From assembly GCA_965644295.1 (NCBI GenBank), contig CBFFRP010000608.1, positions 35,318-99,317 on the forward strand: a DNA stretch of 64,000 nt. Reading direction: 5' to 3'. Each line of letters starts with the position of its first letter. Position 1 is the first letter of the stretch. A program made the position numbers and the translations under genes. Below, one piece after another: positions 33,266-44,604 of the stretch. Source of the stretch: Paraphysomonas bandaiensis. Lineage: Eukaryota; Chrysophyceae. The notes below the pieces were generated by a model that was not told the DNA's origin, searched no databases, and saw nothing but the letters and a program-made list of their open reading frames with translations.

Positions 33266-34350
33266 CGCTGTGGATTAACAGCACTCTGTAGTTGTGTTTC
33301 GATGGAAGATACATGACGAAAGAGATGTTGAGTCGGCAATCAAATGTGTAGAGCTCAAGACACTTCCAGTAATGACAGCAGTTGCTGTGGCAACATTAAC
33401 TGTAGCTGCTGCAACATCTAGACATCATATACCCGTGCATACAGTTACGTATACAGCAGCAGGGCAGCAGGTATACCGTATATCTACACATAGCTACTGT
33501 ATTTGTACCGTATACGCCAAGAGTGTGATACGGCACTTTGTCCCAATATATCGATCGCTCGTAGCTATGGCGTAACCGGATGACATGTGGATGGCATGCG
33601 GAGATATGTATGTATGTATGCTATGAATGTACACTCTCTGTCTAGATGTCCATCAGACTTCCAACAAGTATCTAGTAGTGTTCCCCTTCAGGGTATGTCT
33701 CTACAATAAATAGATTCAATATAACGATGTTGATGAGTGGAAACTATTGATGATCTACAGTATACACTACTGAAACAGGTGCTATAGTGCGATGGGATCG
33801 TGTGTAAAAATGGTGTAAGAAATATCTGTCTGTGTAAAACGGGAAAAATATACTGCAATGGTATTGTCAGGTATCAGGTACCCCACTAATATATAGCTGA
33901 TCCGACAAAACTATTGCAACATAGTAATGTCATTATCCAGTAGCTGCACATATGAGTAATTCCATTTTTAGTTCTAGTCTTTAAGATCACGTATCGCATG
34001 GTCACCAGTCCGACTACTGCACAGCTAATAATCCAAAACATCGTAGTGTATAGTATACCATCGGCCTAATATGTGGAATAGCAGATAAAAGAAACAACCT
34101 GGTCCTTCGCCCGAAATCTACCCTTTCAACGTAAAATATAAGTATATAGAAAGTAAAATGCTAAATTATTATCAATTGCTACAAGGAATATACTTTCTAC
34201 TTGTAGTTTGCACTAATCTATAGCAGCACCCTATTCACTGTTCCGCTACACTACCAACATAAAAAGAAATAGCTCATATGCCTTAGGCTGCATTGTAGCC
34301 ATTACCAGCAAACGTCGGCCACATAACCTTTCGTTTCATAAAAAAGTTGT
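33266..34350. other. Intergenic between two minus-strand genes, no gene
   Basis: About 1.1 kb: upstream region of the HAD gene and 3' flank of the next. No supported ORF, repeat or RNA gene. Only stop-rich AT sequence beyond 33600. Confidence 0.5.
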
Positions 34351-35917
34351 TTATGATGTTCCACACCTATACAAATCACAATTATACTTCTCAAGCAGTA
34401 GCATGTCATCATGACCACCTACCATGCGATAACAACCTGCATCTGTAAGTGATTTGCACACTGTCATACCAGGGAATCGGTATTGTCGTTTCCTATGACT
34501 GCTGGACTTCTTCGCCGAGTCTTGCAGATTCCTTCTGAGGACATCACGCGATACAGACGATTCTAATTGAAGAAATGCCGATAACGGATCTACAAGAGAG
34601 GCGGGATCCGAACGCAAATGCTCGAAGTGGACGACAAAAGTCTTGTGGCAGGGAACACTAGACATACGACATTAAAAGTACTTCGTGAGATATATATCGA
34701 TGTGAAAGTCGCCAAAGGAAATTGAATAGAGTGAACACAATACCAATACAATACAGGACTCCTGTATTTCTAGCGTTCCCACAACAAAGAAGTAATAGCA
34801 CAACTAGACCTCACCCCCTCATAGCGGCTTCCATGTAAACCATATTCTGCTCGCTGGTGCGAACAGCTTCGTCGATGTTTTGCACAAATCGGCGGCCCAA
34901 AGCTGACACCGCGGAATCCTATCCATGAGCAGTCAACCATTATAACCAGAACATATATAGTTTCGCAACTGGTTCTGCTACACAATAGCACAAATGCAAC
35001 ACTTTGCCACCATACCGTCAAATTTCTAACAAGAATCAGGTACTTGATGTTGAAGAGGACTCCATCCAGGCTCTGAATGTTTCTAAGATCTGGGTGATTC
35101 ATAGCCCTGCCTCCAAACTTCACCAGGCCATATGGAAAGGAGTCGATGGCATCAAAAACCTGTCTGTAACCAAGAAAATATTAGTACAGATATTATAACA
35201 CATCTAGGAGGTGACTAATGTATTGTTACTTAATAATGACTATATACATTCGAAATAGAGGTTATCGTATTATTTAAAGGTGCTGAGTATATATAATCAA
35301 TATGTACTAAGGATTCTATCAGGACTAAAAGTTCTGTCACTTAATAGGGAAAGTAGAATATCACCTGCAAGGTTTGTTATTGGAATTCTTCCTTTTCTTG
35401 TATTCTGCAGCCAGTGACTGGTAAAGGGTCTCCGGTTCAAGATGAGGAAATCCTGTCAACACGATTTTGTTCCCCTGTCGAATGTTCGTGTAGTGGTCGC
35501 TGGCTTGCTGTAACATCCACAATCATGATATTAATGCCTGCCAATTGAACTTTACATACATACCCATACGCAGTCAAGAACATTGGTAAGCAATGTTTGC
35601 CATACATGATGACCAGAGCCTTCACCCCCGACAGCAAACACTAGTAGAGGAAGATCACTCTTCACCACCGGCCATCCACACTGCATATATGCTGGCACAC
35701 AGGTTTGCTCTATTGCCACATCAGCATAAATGTCTCTCAGAGCTTTAAAATATTTCGAGTAGTCACTATTGGAAGATGCCGTTGAGTCACAGTAGTCACC
35801 CAATTGCCGCCTGCTCCCATTTATCGTTCTGTTTGGGTAATCCCCCGCACTCAAGGAGATGCGCATACTGCCTATAACTAACACCAGCCATCCCACTATA
35901 TATATATGGGACATCAC
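34351..35917 (-). CDS. Secreted/lumenal P-loop protein, sulfotransferase-like
   Basis: Five exons: 35917-35564, 35507-35365, 35163-35016, 34918-34815 and 34657-34351; all four introns (56, 201, 97, 157 bp) are GT-AG and the phases agree, giving 351 aa. An N-terminal hydrophobic segment (I-V-G-W-L-V-L-V-I-G) is a signal peptide or anchor. Then L-P-L-L-V-F-A-V-G-G-E-G-S-G-H-H (residues 90-104) resembles the PAPS-binding 5' phosphosulfate loop. Further on, Y-L-I-L-V-R-N matches the 3'-phosphate binding region of sulfotransferases, and F-V-V-H-F-E-H-L-R-S-D-P continues the pattern. I infer a Golgi-type sulfotransferase relative, but the family assignment is by motif only. The gene at 63346 is a paralogue with the same first-exon boundary. 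Head-to-head with the SR-rich gene across array 3. Confidence 0.75.
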
Positions 35918-36056
35918 TATCAGACACAGGCACTACACTGGGATCTACTACAGGTCAATCACAACCAATCTCTCGTGGAGAGAAGTGGATTGCATCCACG
36001 TTAGTTGATGGACATCAAAGAAGCTCTGAGGTGATTAATGTTGAGATGAAGTCACG

Positions 36057-36287
36057 TACCTACCTACCTCGTACCTACCTACCTACCTACCTACCTACCT
36101 ACCTACATACATACATACATACATACATACATACATACATACATACATACATACATACATTCATACATACATACATACCTACATACATACATACATACAT
36201 ACATACATACATGCATACATACATACATACATACATACATACATACATACATACATACATACATACATACATACATACATACCTATA
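36057..36287 (+). repeat. (TACC)n/(TACA)n tetranucleotide array 3
   Basis: About 230 bp. The first 50 bases are TACC units, the rest TACA with a few C and G variants. It lies between the start codons of the P-loop gene (35917, minus) and the SR-rich gene (36342, plus), ending 55 bp before the latter. Confidence 0.95.
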
Positions 36288-36341
36288 TTAAAGTGGTTCA
36301 GTTGGACTGCACTAATTCGAGGCCAATAATTGCCTGCTGAA

Positions 36342-37124
36342 ATGCCTAAGCATGGGTTTACCGAAGCGGAACTAATGGCTGCTGCATGGAGTAAGCAGCA
36401 CAAGGGTAGTGTTAGTGGTGATGGTGATGGGGGATACGATAGGAGTAAACACTATAGAGATAAGGATAGAAGATCACATAAACACCACAAGAAACACCGT
36501 CACAGGTCACGGTCACGATCAAGAGATAAGAAATCGAGGCGTTATGAGTCTCCTCGCAGAGAGGGACGTGAGCGCTGTAAGCCATCCTATAGTCCCTATA
36601 GAGGCAACCCTGCTGCTGGTCGAGAGAGCCCAACATACAGTCCATATAGAGGTAACACAGCTTCATCACCATCTCCTCTGAGAGATATTCCTGATGTGAA
36701 GCCTGCTCGATGCAGTAGAAGTCGATCGCGTTCTCGTGATAGGTTTAGAAGCTCTTACAGTCGATCTCGTAGTCGGTCGCCAAGCATCGACGAACGGGAG
36801 CTAGCGCGATTACCACCACCAGTTGATCCAATTCGCCCTGATCATGACGATCGGGATGGAAGAAGAAGGCGGCACAGGCGACGAAGCCGAAGTGCGAATA
36901 GGCGGCGGAGTCGAAGTCGAAGTATGAACAGGCGGCGTAGTCGTAGTCGCAGTCGCTCCTCTTCCCCTGGGGCGGATGCTCATTCTACCTGGACGCATGA
37001 CAAGTATATTAGAGTGGTAACAACATATAGCCCTGAACCAGACCGTAAGCCTCCTCCTGACTATAAACCTCCTAGCCCCACATGGGTCAGTCGGGCTGGT
37101 GGAGTGGCGATCATGAAAAGATAA
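36342..37124 (+). CDS. Arg/Ser-rich (SR-type) protein, 260 aa
   Basis: Single exon from the first ATG. Most of the protein is RS dipeptides and basic runs (R-S-R-S-R-S-R-D, R-R-R-S-R-S-R-S), with two copies of Y-S-P-Y-R-G-N and a Pro-rich C terminus. RS domains bind splicing factors and are phosphorylated by SR kinases, so a nuclear speckle or spliceosome role is likely. No RNA-recognition motif is present, so it is not a classical SR protein; the short N terminus (F-T-E-A-E-L-M-A-A-A-W) and C-terminal T-W-V-S-R-A-G-G-V may be the conserved docking parts. Lack of an RRM suggests an SR-related accessory factor. Confidence 0.8.
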   Translation: MPKHGFTEAELMAAAWSKQHKGSVSGDGDGGYDRSKHYRDKDRRSHKHHKKHRHRSRSRSRDKKSRRYESPRREGRERCKPSYSPYRGNPAAGRESPTYSPYRGNTASSPSPLRDIPDVKPARCSRSRSRSRDRFRSSYSRSRSRSPSIDERELARLPPPVDPIRPDHDDRDGRRRRHRRRSRSANRRRSRSRSMNRRRSRSRSRSSSPGADAHSTWTHDKYIRVVTTYSPEPDRKPPPDYKPPSPTWVSRAGGVAIMKR

Positions 37125-37817
37125 AGTGTGATGTGTGAGGTAGATTAGATTCTTGAAAATAACATCCCATATGTATGTATCATATGATAGTGTGAAAGTA
37201 TGTGGTATCGTTTTGTGTTTACCAATGCTGTCTCACTGTCCCGAAAATATTACGGTCGGCGGAACTGGACATATGTAAAAAAATAATAACCTTTTAGCAT
37301 TGTTCCTACTCTTGACTTTGTCTTTTGCATTTATTGCCTATTGCTATCATGGGTTACTCGCCGTCTAAGGCAGTGTGGTTAAAACTCTATACTTTAAATT
37401 TTAAATGCAACGCTCAAAGAACACAGCATAACTAGAAATAGAATACTAATACACTAACGGCCAGTTATATTTTTTAATCGCAAATAACTGGGTGTCATTA
37501 TTCCCATTATTGATTATTGAGCCTATAGCATTTTCGGGTTGTACCTACTTTAAAATGAGGAGTTAAGCGCTTTACTCCTGAACCCCCAAAGAGGGCTCCT
37601 CTCTTCGATAATTTCTATTTACAGCAAACGCCAATACACAACATGTGTGCGAGGTCAGAATAATTCATGTTTAGAATAAATATAACATCAATGAGAAAGC
37701 GCTAAATCGTATTCATCGCAAATAGAAACTTACTGTTACTTATGTGGCAGTAGTGAATATAGTTAAAATTATACTTGGAAGGTTACTCTACATCTCATAG
37801 AACTTATAGAAAATATA
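37125..37817. other. Tail-to-tail intergenic region, nothing recognised
   Basis: About 690 AT-rich bases between convergent genes. No supported ORF or repeat. Confidence 0.5.
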
Positions 37818-39010
37818 TTATGACTCCATGTCCGCCAATACCATAAGTGCTATGGCAGATATAAACAGTACTGTTGATACTGCAATATAAAACGTTTGAT
37901 AAAACGTCGCTTTTTTCAGCTGCTTAAATATACAAACTCCTATGACTATAGTGACTAGAGGAGCACAGCTGCATATAGCAAAGGATACCGTGGATGGGAT
38001 TACTTCTGATGCCGTAAAGAAAATGTACGTTCCAGAAGCGACCATGCCACCAGCTAGTATGCCATACATCTTATCTTCAGCAGGTAAGTTCCACACACTT
38101 GACATGTAACTGGAAATACTCACTGGGGGCATCTTTGTATCAAGAACCACAATAACGCGCCCATGGTACCAAAGAATGAGAGGAATAGTCAATATTTCTC
38201 CCAGTTGAAAAAAGAACAAACAAACTGAGGCATTTCCGACTGCGTTGTGCCCGCTTCTTCCCACTACCTGCAATGGAGACCAAATACCTCCGAATATACC
38301 AGAAAGAACAGAGACATACATCCACGGGCTGACAGGCTTTCGAGAGTGTACTTTCTCCTCATCTGATGCGGATACATCTGGAACAAGAAGAGACTTTTGG
38401 ACTTCACTAGCTTCGGCACTCATAGAAGTACGAGACAATCGTGAGGAAAACTCAGAAACTGGAGTAGAAGCATAAGAGTCTGATAAGGCCATGGCGCATA
38501 TCGCCATGAATGCTAGAAATACACCAGAAAAAAGCAGAGGAATGTTGCAGTCAGATCCTTCGATGATAAAGTTTAGGATTGTCGCCTGAATCAGAGACCA
38601 CCCCATAAACACCGGTACCACCACAGCAAATGGCAAACGTGTGCATGCACAGGCTGCCAAAAAGTCGGAATTAGCACAAGCAACACCACCTGCTACTATT
38701 GCCAGCACGCGATACCACGCGCCCGGGTCTGTTAAGCCGAGAATAAACGTTCTTGCATCAAATAGGCCAGGAACGCCTCTGGCCATCCCTAGAGTGAGGG
38801 ACCACATGGTGCCGAACATAAACTGACCAGCAATATATATAACAACAAAGACAGGAGCATCAGCTTTGCACAGCATACGTATACTGGACCAGGATCCCCT
38901 ACAGACACCATCAGCACACAGATGGTGATGAATATGGTGATGAGTTACCAGCATATCATAGTGATGAACAGGATAGCTGTAGCCAGCACAGTATTCTCAG
39001 GAGAAAACAT
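37818..39010 (-). CDS. Multi-spanning transporter, ureide-permease/DMT-like
   Basis: Two exons, 39010-38949 and 38898-37818; the 50-bp phase 2 intron restores the tryptophan in I-C-W-G-S-W (380 aa). The intron is confirmed by sense: unspliced, the frame begins with a His-rich stretch, whereas splicing gives a hydrophobic first helix, A-I-L-F-I-T-M-I-C-W-G-S-W. About ten transmembrane segments are visible in two blocks of roughly five, separated by a charged loop (about residues 165-210). The repeat opening G-G-I-W-S-P-L-Q-V at the second half, and G-S-W in the first, recall plant ureide permeases of the drug/metabolite transporter group. Substrate is a guess: nitrogenous bases or ureides. Head-to-head with the F-box gene across array 4. 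Confidence 0.78.
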
Positions 39011-39190
39011 AATGACACCTATAACACAGCCCACAGGCTATATACAGGTCCAATCACGACACAGGCTAACTAGTTATGATATAGTTAGTGCCTGGAGAAC
39101 TACAGACCAGAAGAACGCCCAGCCAGCTAGATGGATGCGTTCATATCCTATACGTAGCAGTATACATCAGTAGGAATTCCTATATACTGC

Positions 39191-39196
39191 TGTATG

Positions 39197-39230
<34 letters not shown>

Positions 39231-40674
39231 TGTATGTATGTATGTATGTATGTATGTATGTATGTATGTATGTATGTATGTATGTATGTATGTATGTATG
39301 TATGTATGTATGTATGTATGTATGTATGTATGTATGTATGTATGTATGTATGTATGTATGTATGTATGTATGTATGTATGTATGTATGTATGTATGTATG
39401 TATGTATGTATGTATGTATGTATGTATGTATGTATGTATGTATGTATGTATGTATGTATGTATGTATGTATGTATGTATGTATGTATGTATGTATGTATG
39501 TATGTATGTATGTATGTATGTATGTATGTATGTATGTATGTATGTATGTATGTATGTATGTATGTATGTATGTATGTATGTATGTATGTATGTATGTATG
39601 TATGTATGTATGTATGTATGTATGTATGTATGTATGTATGTATGTGTATGTATGTATGTATGTATGTATGTATGTACGTATGTATGTATGTATGTATGTA
39701 TGTATGTATGTATGTATGTATGTATGTATGTATGTATGTATGTATGTATGTATGTATGTATGTATGTATGTATGTATGTATGTATGTATGTATGTATGTA
39801 TGTATGTATGTATGTATGTATGTATGTATGTATGTATGTATGTATGTATGTATGTATGTATGTATGTATGTATGTATGTATGTATGTATGTATGTATGTA
39901 TGTATGTATGTATGTATGTATGTATGTATGTATGTATGTATGTATGTATGTATGTATGTATGTATGTATGTAGTATGTATGTATGTATGTATGTATGTAT
40001 GTATGTATGTATGTATGTATGTATGTATGTATGTATGTATGTATGTATGTATGTATGTATGTATGTATGTATGTATGTATGTATGTATGTATGCATGTAT
40101 GCATGTATGTATGTATGTATGTATGTATGTATGTATGTATGTATGTATGTATGTATGTATGTATGTATGTATGTATGTATGTATGTATGTATGTATGTAT
40201 GTATGTATGTATGTATGTATGTATGTATGTATGTATGTATGTATGTATGTATGTATGTATGTATGTATGTATGTATGTATGTATGTATGTATGTATGTAT
40301 GTATGTATGTATGTATGTATGTATGTATGTATGTATGTATGTATGTATGTATGTATGTATGTATGTATGTATGTATGTATGTATGTATGTATGTATGTAT
40401 GTATGTATGTATGTATGTATGTATGTATGTATGTATGTATGTATGTATGTATGTATGTATGTATGTATGTACGTATGTATGTATGTATGTATGTATGTAT
40501 GTATGTATGTATGTATGTATGTATGTATGTATGTATGTATGTATGTATGTATGTATGTATGTATGTATGTATGTATGTATGTATGTATGTATGTATGTAT
40601 GTATGTATGTATGTATGTATGTATGTATGTATGTATGTATGTATGTATGTATGTATGTATGTATGTATGTATGC
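39191..40674 (-). repeat. (TACA)n array 4, inverted (reads TATG on plus)
   Basis: About 1.48 kb, very pure, with a handful of variants (GTGTAT at 39645, TACGTATG at 39673, TGCATGTATGCA at 40092) and one phase slip at 39971. Unlike the other arrays the TACA strand is minus. It lies between the transporter ATG (39010, minus) and the F-box ATG (40806, plus). Confidence 0.97.
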
Positions 40675-40805
40675 ATAAGGAGGGAGGTGAGTAGGTACAT
40701 CTAGACATGGACCCAATCATCCCAGTCATAGCAGTAGATCTTCTTGTTGTGTATGATCATATCGAGCATGCTACAGTTGTATGGTGTGAGATAACATGAA
40801 ATCAT

Positions 40806-41723
40806 ATGTATAGTATGATGCATCATCTCTCAGACGGAAGTCACAGGGATATCCTTCACCTCATCTGTTTGTTGTTAGATGTGACAGATGTGTGTCGTGT
40901 GCGGAGTGTCAGCAGGTCTCTGTTCCATCTGTTGAGCGACGAGAGCTTATGGCGGCTTATATTCACGTATCACATCCTTCCTATTCAGTTTCCCACTGAA
41001 CAGAAGCCTTCTATGTGTCATGGAGCCTCATTATGTGAGGCTATAGGAGCAAGTGGGTACTTCCCTGTATGTGTGCTGCTCCATAGGGCGAGATTCCCTC
41101 TACTCGGATACTTTATGTTTACCATCAAAGATAAGAGCGCTTACAGTGAAGAGGAGTGTCGTGGGGGACTTATTCGTATTTCTTTAGTCAACGATAAAGT
41201 TCTGCTACGTATTGGTGAACGAACATGCCAGTTACAGTACAATTCTATGGCCAGTCTAGCGGGGTCACAGTTGCGACAACCTTGCTTAGTAGCTGCGGAC
41301 GTTGATGTTCCGAACGAGACATTCGCCTTCATTGAGGTAAAAGAGTTTGAGTTGTTGCATTATTGGTGTACACCTGGCGGTGTTCCACTGTCAATGAAAT
41401 CCTTATGTCCCATTTTAAACTGCGATCCTTTACCACCGTCGTTGTCTAATATGTCACAATGTCTTGGACTAGTGGAAGGTCTATATGGTCCTCATGGTAC
41501 TGAAGTTATACACACACGGTATCGATTGAACTCTACTTTGCCGGGTTTCGTATTGGAGGGAGTGAAAATTACAGGAGATCCAAATGTACCGGCAGGAGAA
41601 GTGTCATTTTCTTTCATTACTGCAGAATGTGTGACACCTATGGTGGGTTTTTTACGAGGTAATATTCATAATACATCTGGCCATAAAGTTATCGGGACGG
41701 TGTATTACGTAGATTGTGAATAA
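40806..41723 (+). CDS. F-box protein, 305 aa
   Basis: Single exon. An F-box-like motif fills about residues 8-55: I-L-H-L-I-C-L-L-L-D-V-T-D-V-C-R-V-R-S-V-S-R-S-L, then the W-R-L-I-F end. F-box proteins link SKP1-cullin ubiquitin ligases to substrates. The remaining 250 residues are a mixed beta-rich domain I do not recognise, without LRR, WD or Kelch repeats; it presumably binds the substrate. Three Met codons near the N terminus make the exact start uncertain by up to 5 codons. Confidence 0.75.
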   Translation: MYSMMHHLSDGSHRDILHLICLLLDVTDVCRVRSVSRSLFHLLSDESLWRLIFTYHILPIQFPTEQKPSMCHGASLCEAIGASGYFPVCVLLHRARFPLLGYFMFTIKDKSAYSEEECRGGLIRISLVNDKVLLRIGERTCQLQYNSMASLAGSQLRQPCLVAADVDVPNETFAFIEVKEFELLHYWCTPGGVPLSMKSLCPILNCDPLPPSLSNMSQCLGLVEGLYGPHGTEVIHTRYRLNSTLPGFVLEGVKITGDPNVPAGEVSFSFITAECVTPMVGFLRGNIHNTSGHKVIGTVYYVDCE

Positions 41724-42306
41724 CAGTCTTGAAACACATTATACAACACAAGTATATCGTTGTTTCTGATATCGTCTTTGGTAGATGAAGTGGACACTGC
41801 TATTTCTTTCGTCGATCAGTTAAGTATGGTATCTGTAAGGTGTGAGGAGAGGTTACCAGCAGTTGTACATTGGTGTAAAGGTAATGGGTAAGGTTATATG
41901 CCGTGAAATGCTATACTTGGCACTGTATTTTACTTGTTACATGTGACGGTTTGGTTCTCACGTAGGGAAGTGCCTACTGAACCCCACACCCTTCCGATGG
42001 AACCCTTATATGGGACCAGCAGTCCTACTTGTATATTCCACTGACCAGAGGCTGAAAATTTCATGTGGTGTTGATGAGCAAACGCTGTTCTCTGTGATAT
42101 TTCTTTTTGATTCACGCATTACCACAGGTCATATTATAGATTTTCGAAAATACCACCCTAGTTAAATACAAGCTATATGTATTGCTAATCGTATCTATAA
42201 AATAAGTATATATTGTGTTGATCTTACTCTTGTTGTCATCGTACGATTCTACAATGCTGTAGTGTGACGGAACGAAGATGTCGAGGTGCTATAAAGTTAT
42301 ACACTA

Positions 42307-43047
42307 ATTTTGAGCAGGGCTGCGTAACAAATAATTGCAATTTAATTGTGCCAATTATTGTCTAATTAACTTAGTTACTCATTACAAGCACATATAGCAT
42401 CGTCAACCGTACTTGCATCCCACAGAATCTATTAAAGCGCAATTACATAAGTGCCTCTAATCGAAGAGGTGCCATAGATTTGCGCAGATCACTCATGTTA
42501 ATTTTTGCTCTACTGTAGTAGTGGGGTAAATATCCAGGTTTTCGACTGCAAAGAAACAGTAAAAAGCCCTGATAATCCATGTCCATACTGCAGCACATCC
42601 AGTTCGTAGTGAACTATAATCCTGCAGTGTGTGAGACAGGATCGGAAGAACATGATTGCCACACTACTTATATATATATAATATATCTAAAACTAGAAGG
42701 GTATTGAGCATTCTTCTATATATATTAGGGATCGAGCTGAACTAAGTTTTGTAGGTCAAAATCAAGAGAAAAGACACATAATCGACCGTTTAAGAAACAG
42801 TACCTCTCTTAATGTAAAAAAAACGTCATAATGAGAGACCTACCTTCCCACCATTGTAATAGCCACTAAGAGCAATAAATGGCCATCGTCCTTAATAATA
42901 TGTGCTTACACTATATAGTTAATAATTGCCAATTAATTGCAATTTAATTGCAACCTTCCAGCAAGCGATTATAATTGCAATTATTACGTATGTTCTATGC
43001 AATTAACTTGCAATTACAATTAATTGTTACGCAGCCCTGATTTTGAG
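42307..43047. mobile_element. 725-bp non-autonomous hAT element (MITE) with 8-bp duplication
   Basis: The element proper is 42315-43039. It begins CAGGGCTGCGTAACAA and ends TTGTTACGCAGCCCTG, perfect 16-bp terminal inverted repeats, and is flanked by the exact 8-bp repeat ATTTTGAG (42307-42314, 43040-43047). Subterminal bases are rich in CAATTAATTGCAATT-like words on both ends, which are typical transposase-contact repeats in hAT elements. No transposase frame is present, so it depends on an autonomous hAT elsewhere. Confidence 0.92.
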
Positions 43048-43989
43048 ACACTTGTGATAATTTTATTATTCAGATAGAAATCCCTAGAAGAGGTGGATTT
43101 TAAAGTATTTGAATTATGACCCTTACTTGAAGAATACATATTTGAAAACAGTATCACATGATACGTGAGTTTATATGAATTACATTTTAGGAAAACTGAA
43201 ACTTTTAGGTCGTATAAGATCGTGACTATCTATGACTTGATGATATCGGTTGGTAGTAGTGAAGATATTAGGGTTGAAGAAGAATTAGTTGTCAATTAAT
43301 TGGTGCAGATTGTTGTAAATTGTAATTGTCATTATTATTTGCTGTCCCATTATTATTGTAATTAATTGATTCTATACGCCGAGCTCTACAGTAGCTATAC
43401 TATACTTAACTTTCTTTTCATCCCCGAGGCGACTATATATGCGTACTGAGTAATCTTTCAACCGTTTGGTTAAGGTAAGCAAGTACTGCATGCCGAGGTT
43501 CTACCGCCTCTTACCATCGTTAAACTAGACCCTCACTGTCATTGTCATCTTCTTCCTCATTGAGCAAAAATATTCTTTTTCCTCCACCTTGTATCATCAC
43601 GACTGCTTTTTCAAAGCACCATTGCCGGCCCAGATTTTGATGAGATCGTCAAAAATATTTACTAACATCGTGGAGATGTTCACCTGCCTTATGTAATTCT
43701 ATTGACACACATTGAAAGATTTCCTAATTTCACTTTGAATTAGACTGAACACAGAACACAACAGAACCAAACCCGCATGATCGCAAGTGGTCAGATAAAG
43801 CAAATAGTGCTCAATCATATCTAATATGTGGAACCCCACCTGATATCTGGTTTGATTACTGCACATATGAGGTCTTTCTTACAGAGCTTACTAGCATTCT
43901 CTTGTCTTTTGAGCTCGCAATTGGCGACACATATCAATCAACTTATCCACCATTAAAAATGAAGTTTAGATTATATATTATAGTTATTA

Positions 43990-44056
43990 GCTGCCCTGAT
44001 TTCAATAATAGACAATTAATTGCAATTGAAAGTCAATTAATTGTTACACGGCCCTG
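43990..44056. mobile_element. Degraded hAT MITE end
   Basis: CAATTAATTGCAATTGAAAG..AATTAATTGTTACACGGCCCTG matches the right end of the 725-bp element with changes in the terminal repeat. A GCTGCCCTGATTT word at its left may be another element's right end. No target duplication found. Confidence 0.5.
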
Positions 44057-44604
44057 GAAGGTATATATCTAGTACATGATGGTATAGTTATATTTAATAA
44101 ATGCCAATTTCGGATGACGTCGTCTAATAGTGCGTGGAAAAGTTTAAAACGTATTCCATATTTTATAGCTTTGGTTGGTCTACCGCAATCTCCATGACAA
44201 GAGAAGGTACATTAAATACTGTATATTATTTATTACTAATTAACATATGATATATATAGTATAATGTGGCGAAGTCAAATCACCTCATCATAATCCTATA
44301 TAAATATAAAACTCAATACAAGTAAGAAATAAAAGCACGCAACAATAATCTAAGTGTAATAACCAAGGACAAATGAAAGCGGGGTTCAATAATCAGATTG
44401 AAGCTGAAGGTAATTGAGAGGCCAAAGTAAATATCGTTTGGTATGTAACATAAACGTCATATACACAACCTACAGGAAGTGACAGACCAGAGGAGACATA
44501 GTTCGTATGCCCGTTAACAGTACACCTTAAAAGAATAGTAGTACAAAGTAATCAAGAGGTAGCGTGAGGAAATCAAATTAACGATATATATTCGTGTAAC
44601 ATTC

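Larger units (their letters stand above)
41724..44604. other. Long AT-rich intergenic region with hAT MITEs
   Basis: About 2.9 kb between the F-box and cyclin genes, which converge. It contains the 725-bp hAT MITE (42315-43039) and a degraded relative (about 43990-44056). No gene supported elsewhere. Confidence 0.6.

Noticed and set aside
33066-33314. 82-codon minus-strand frame as first exon of the HAD gene
   Set aside because: It is out of phase with the second exon and lacks the D-Y-D-D-T motif; the frame starting at 33265 supplies it and splices correctly.
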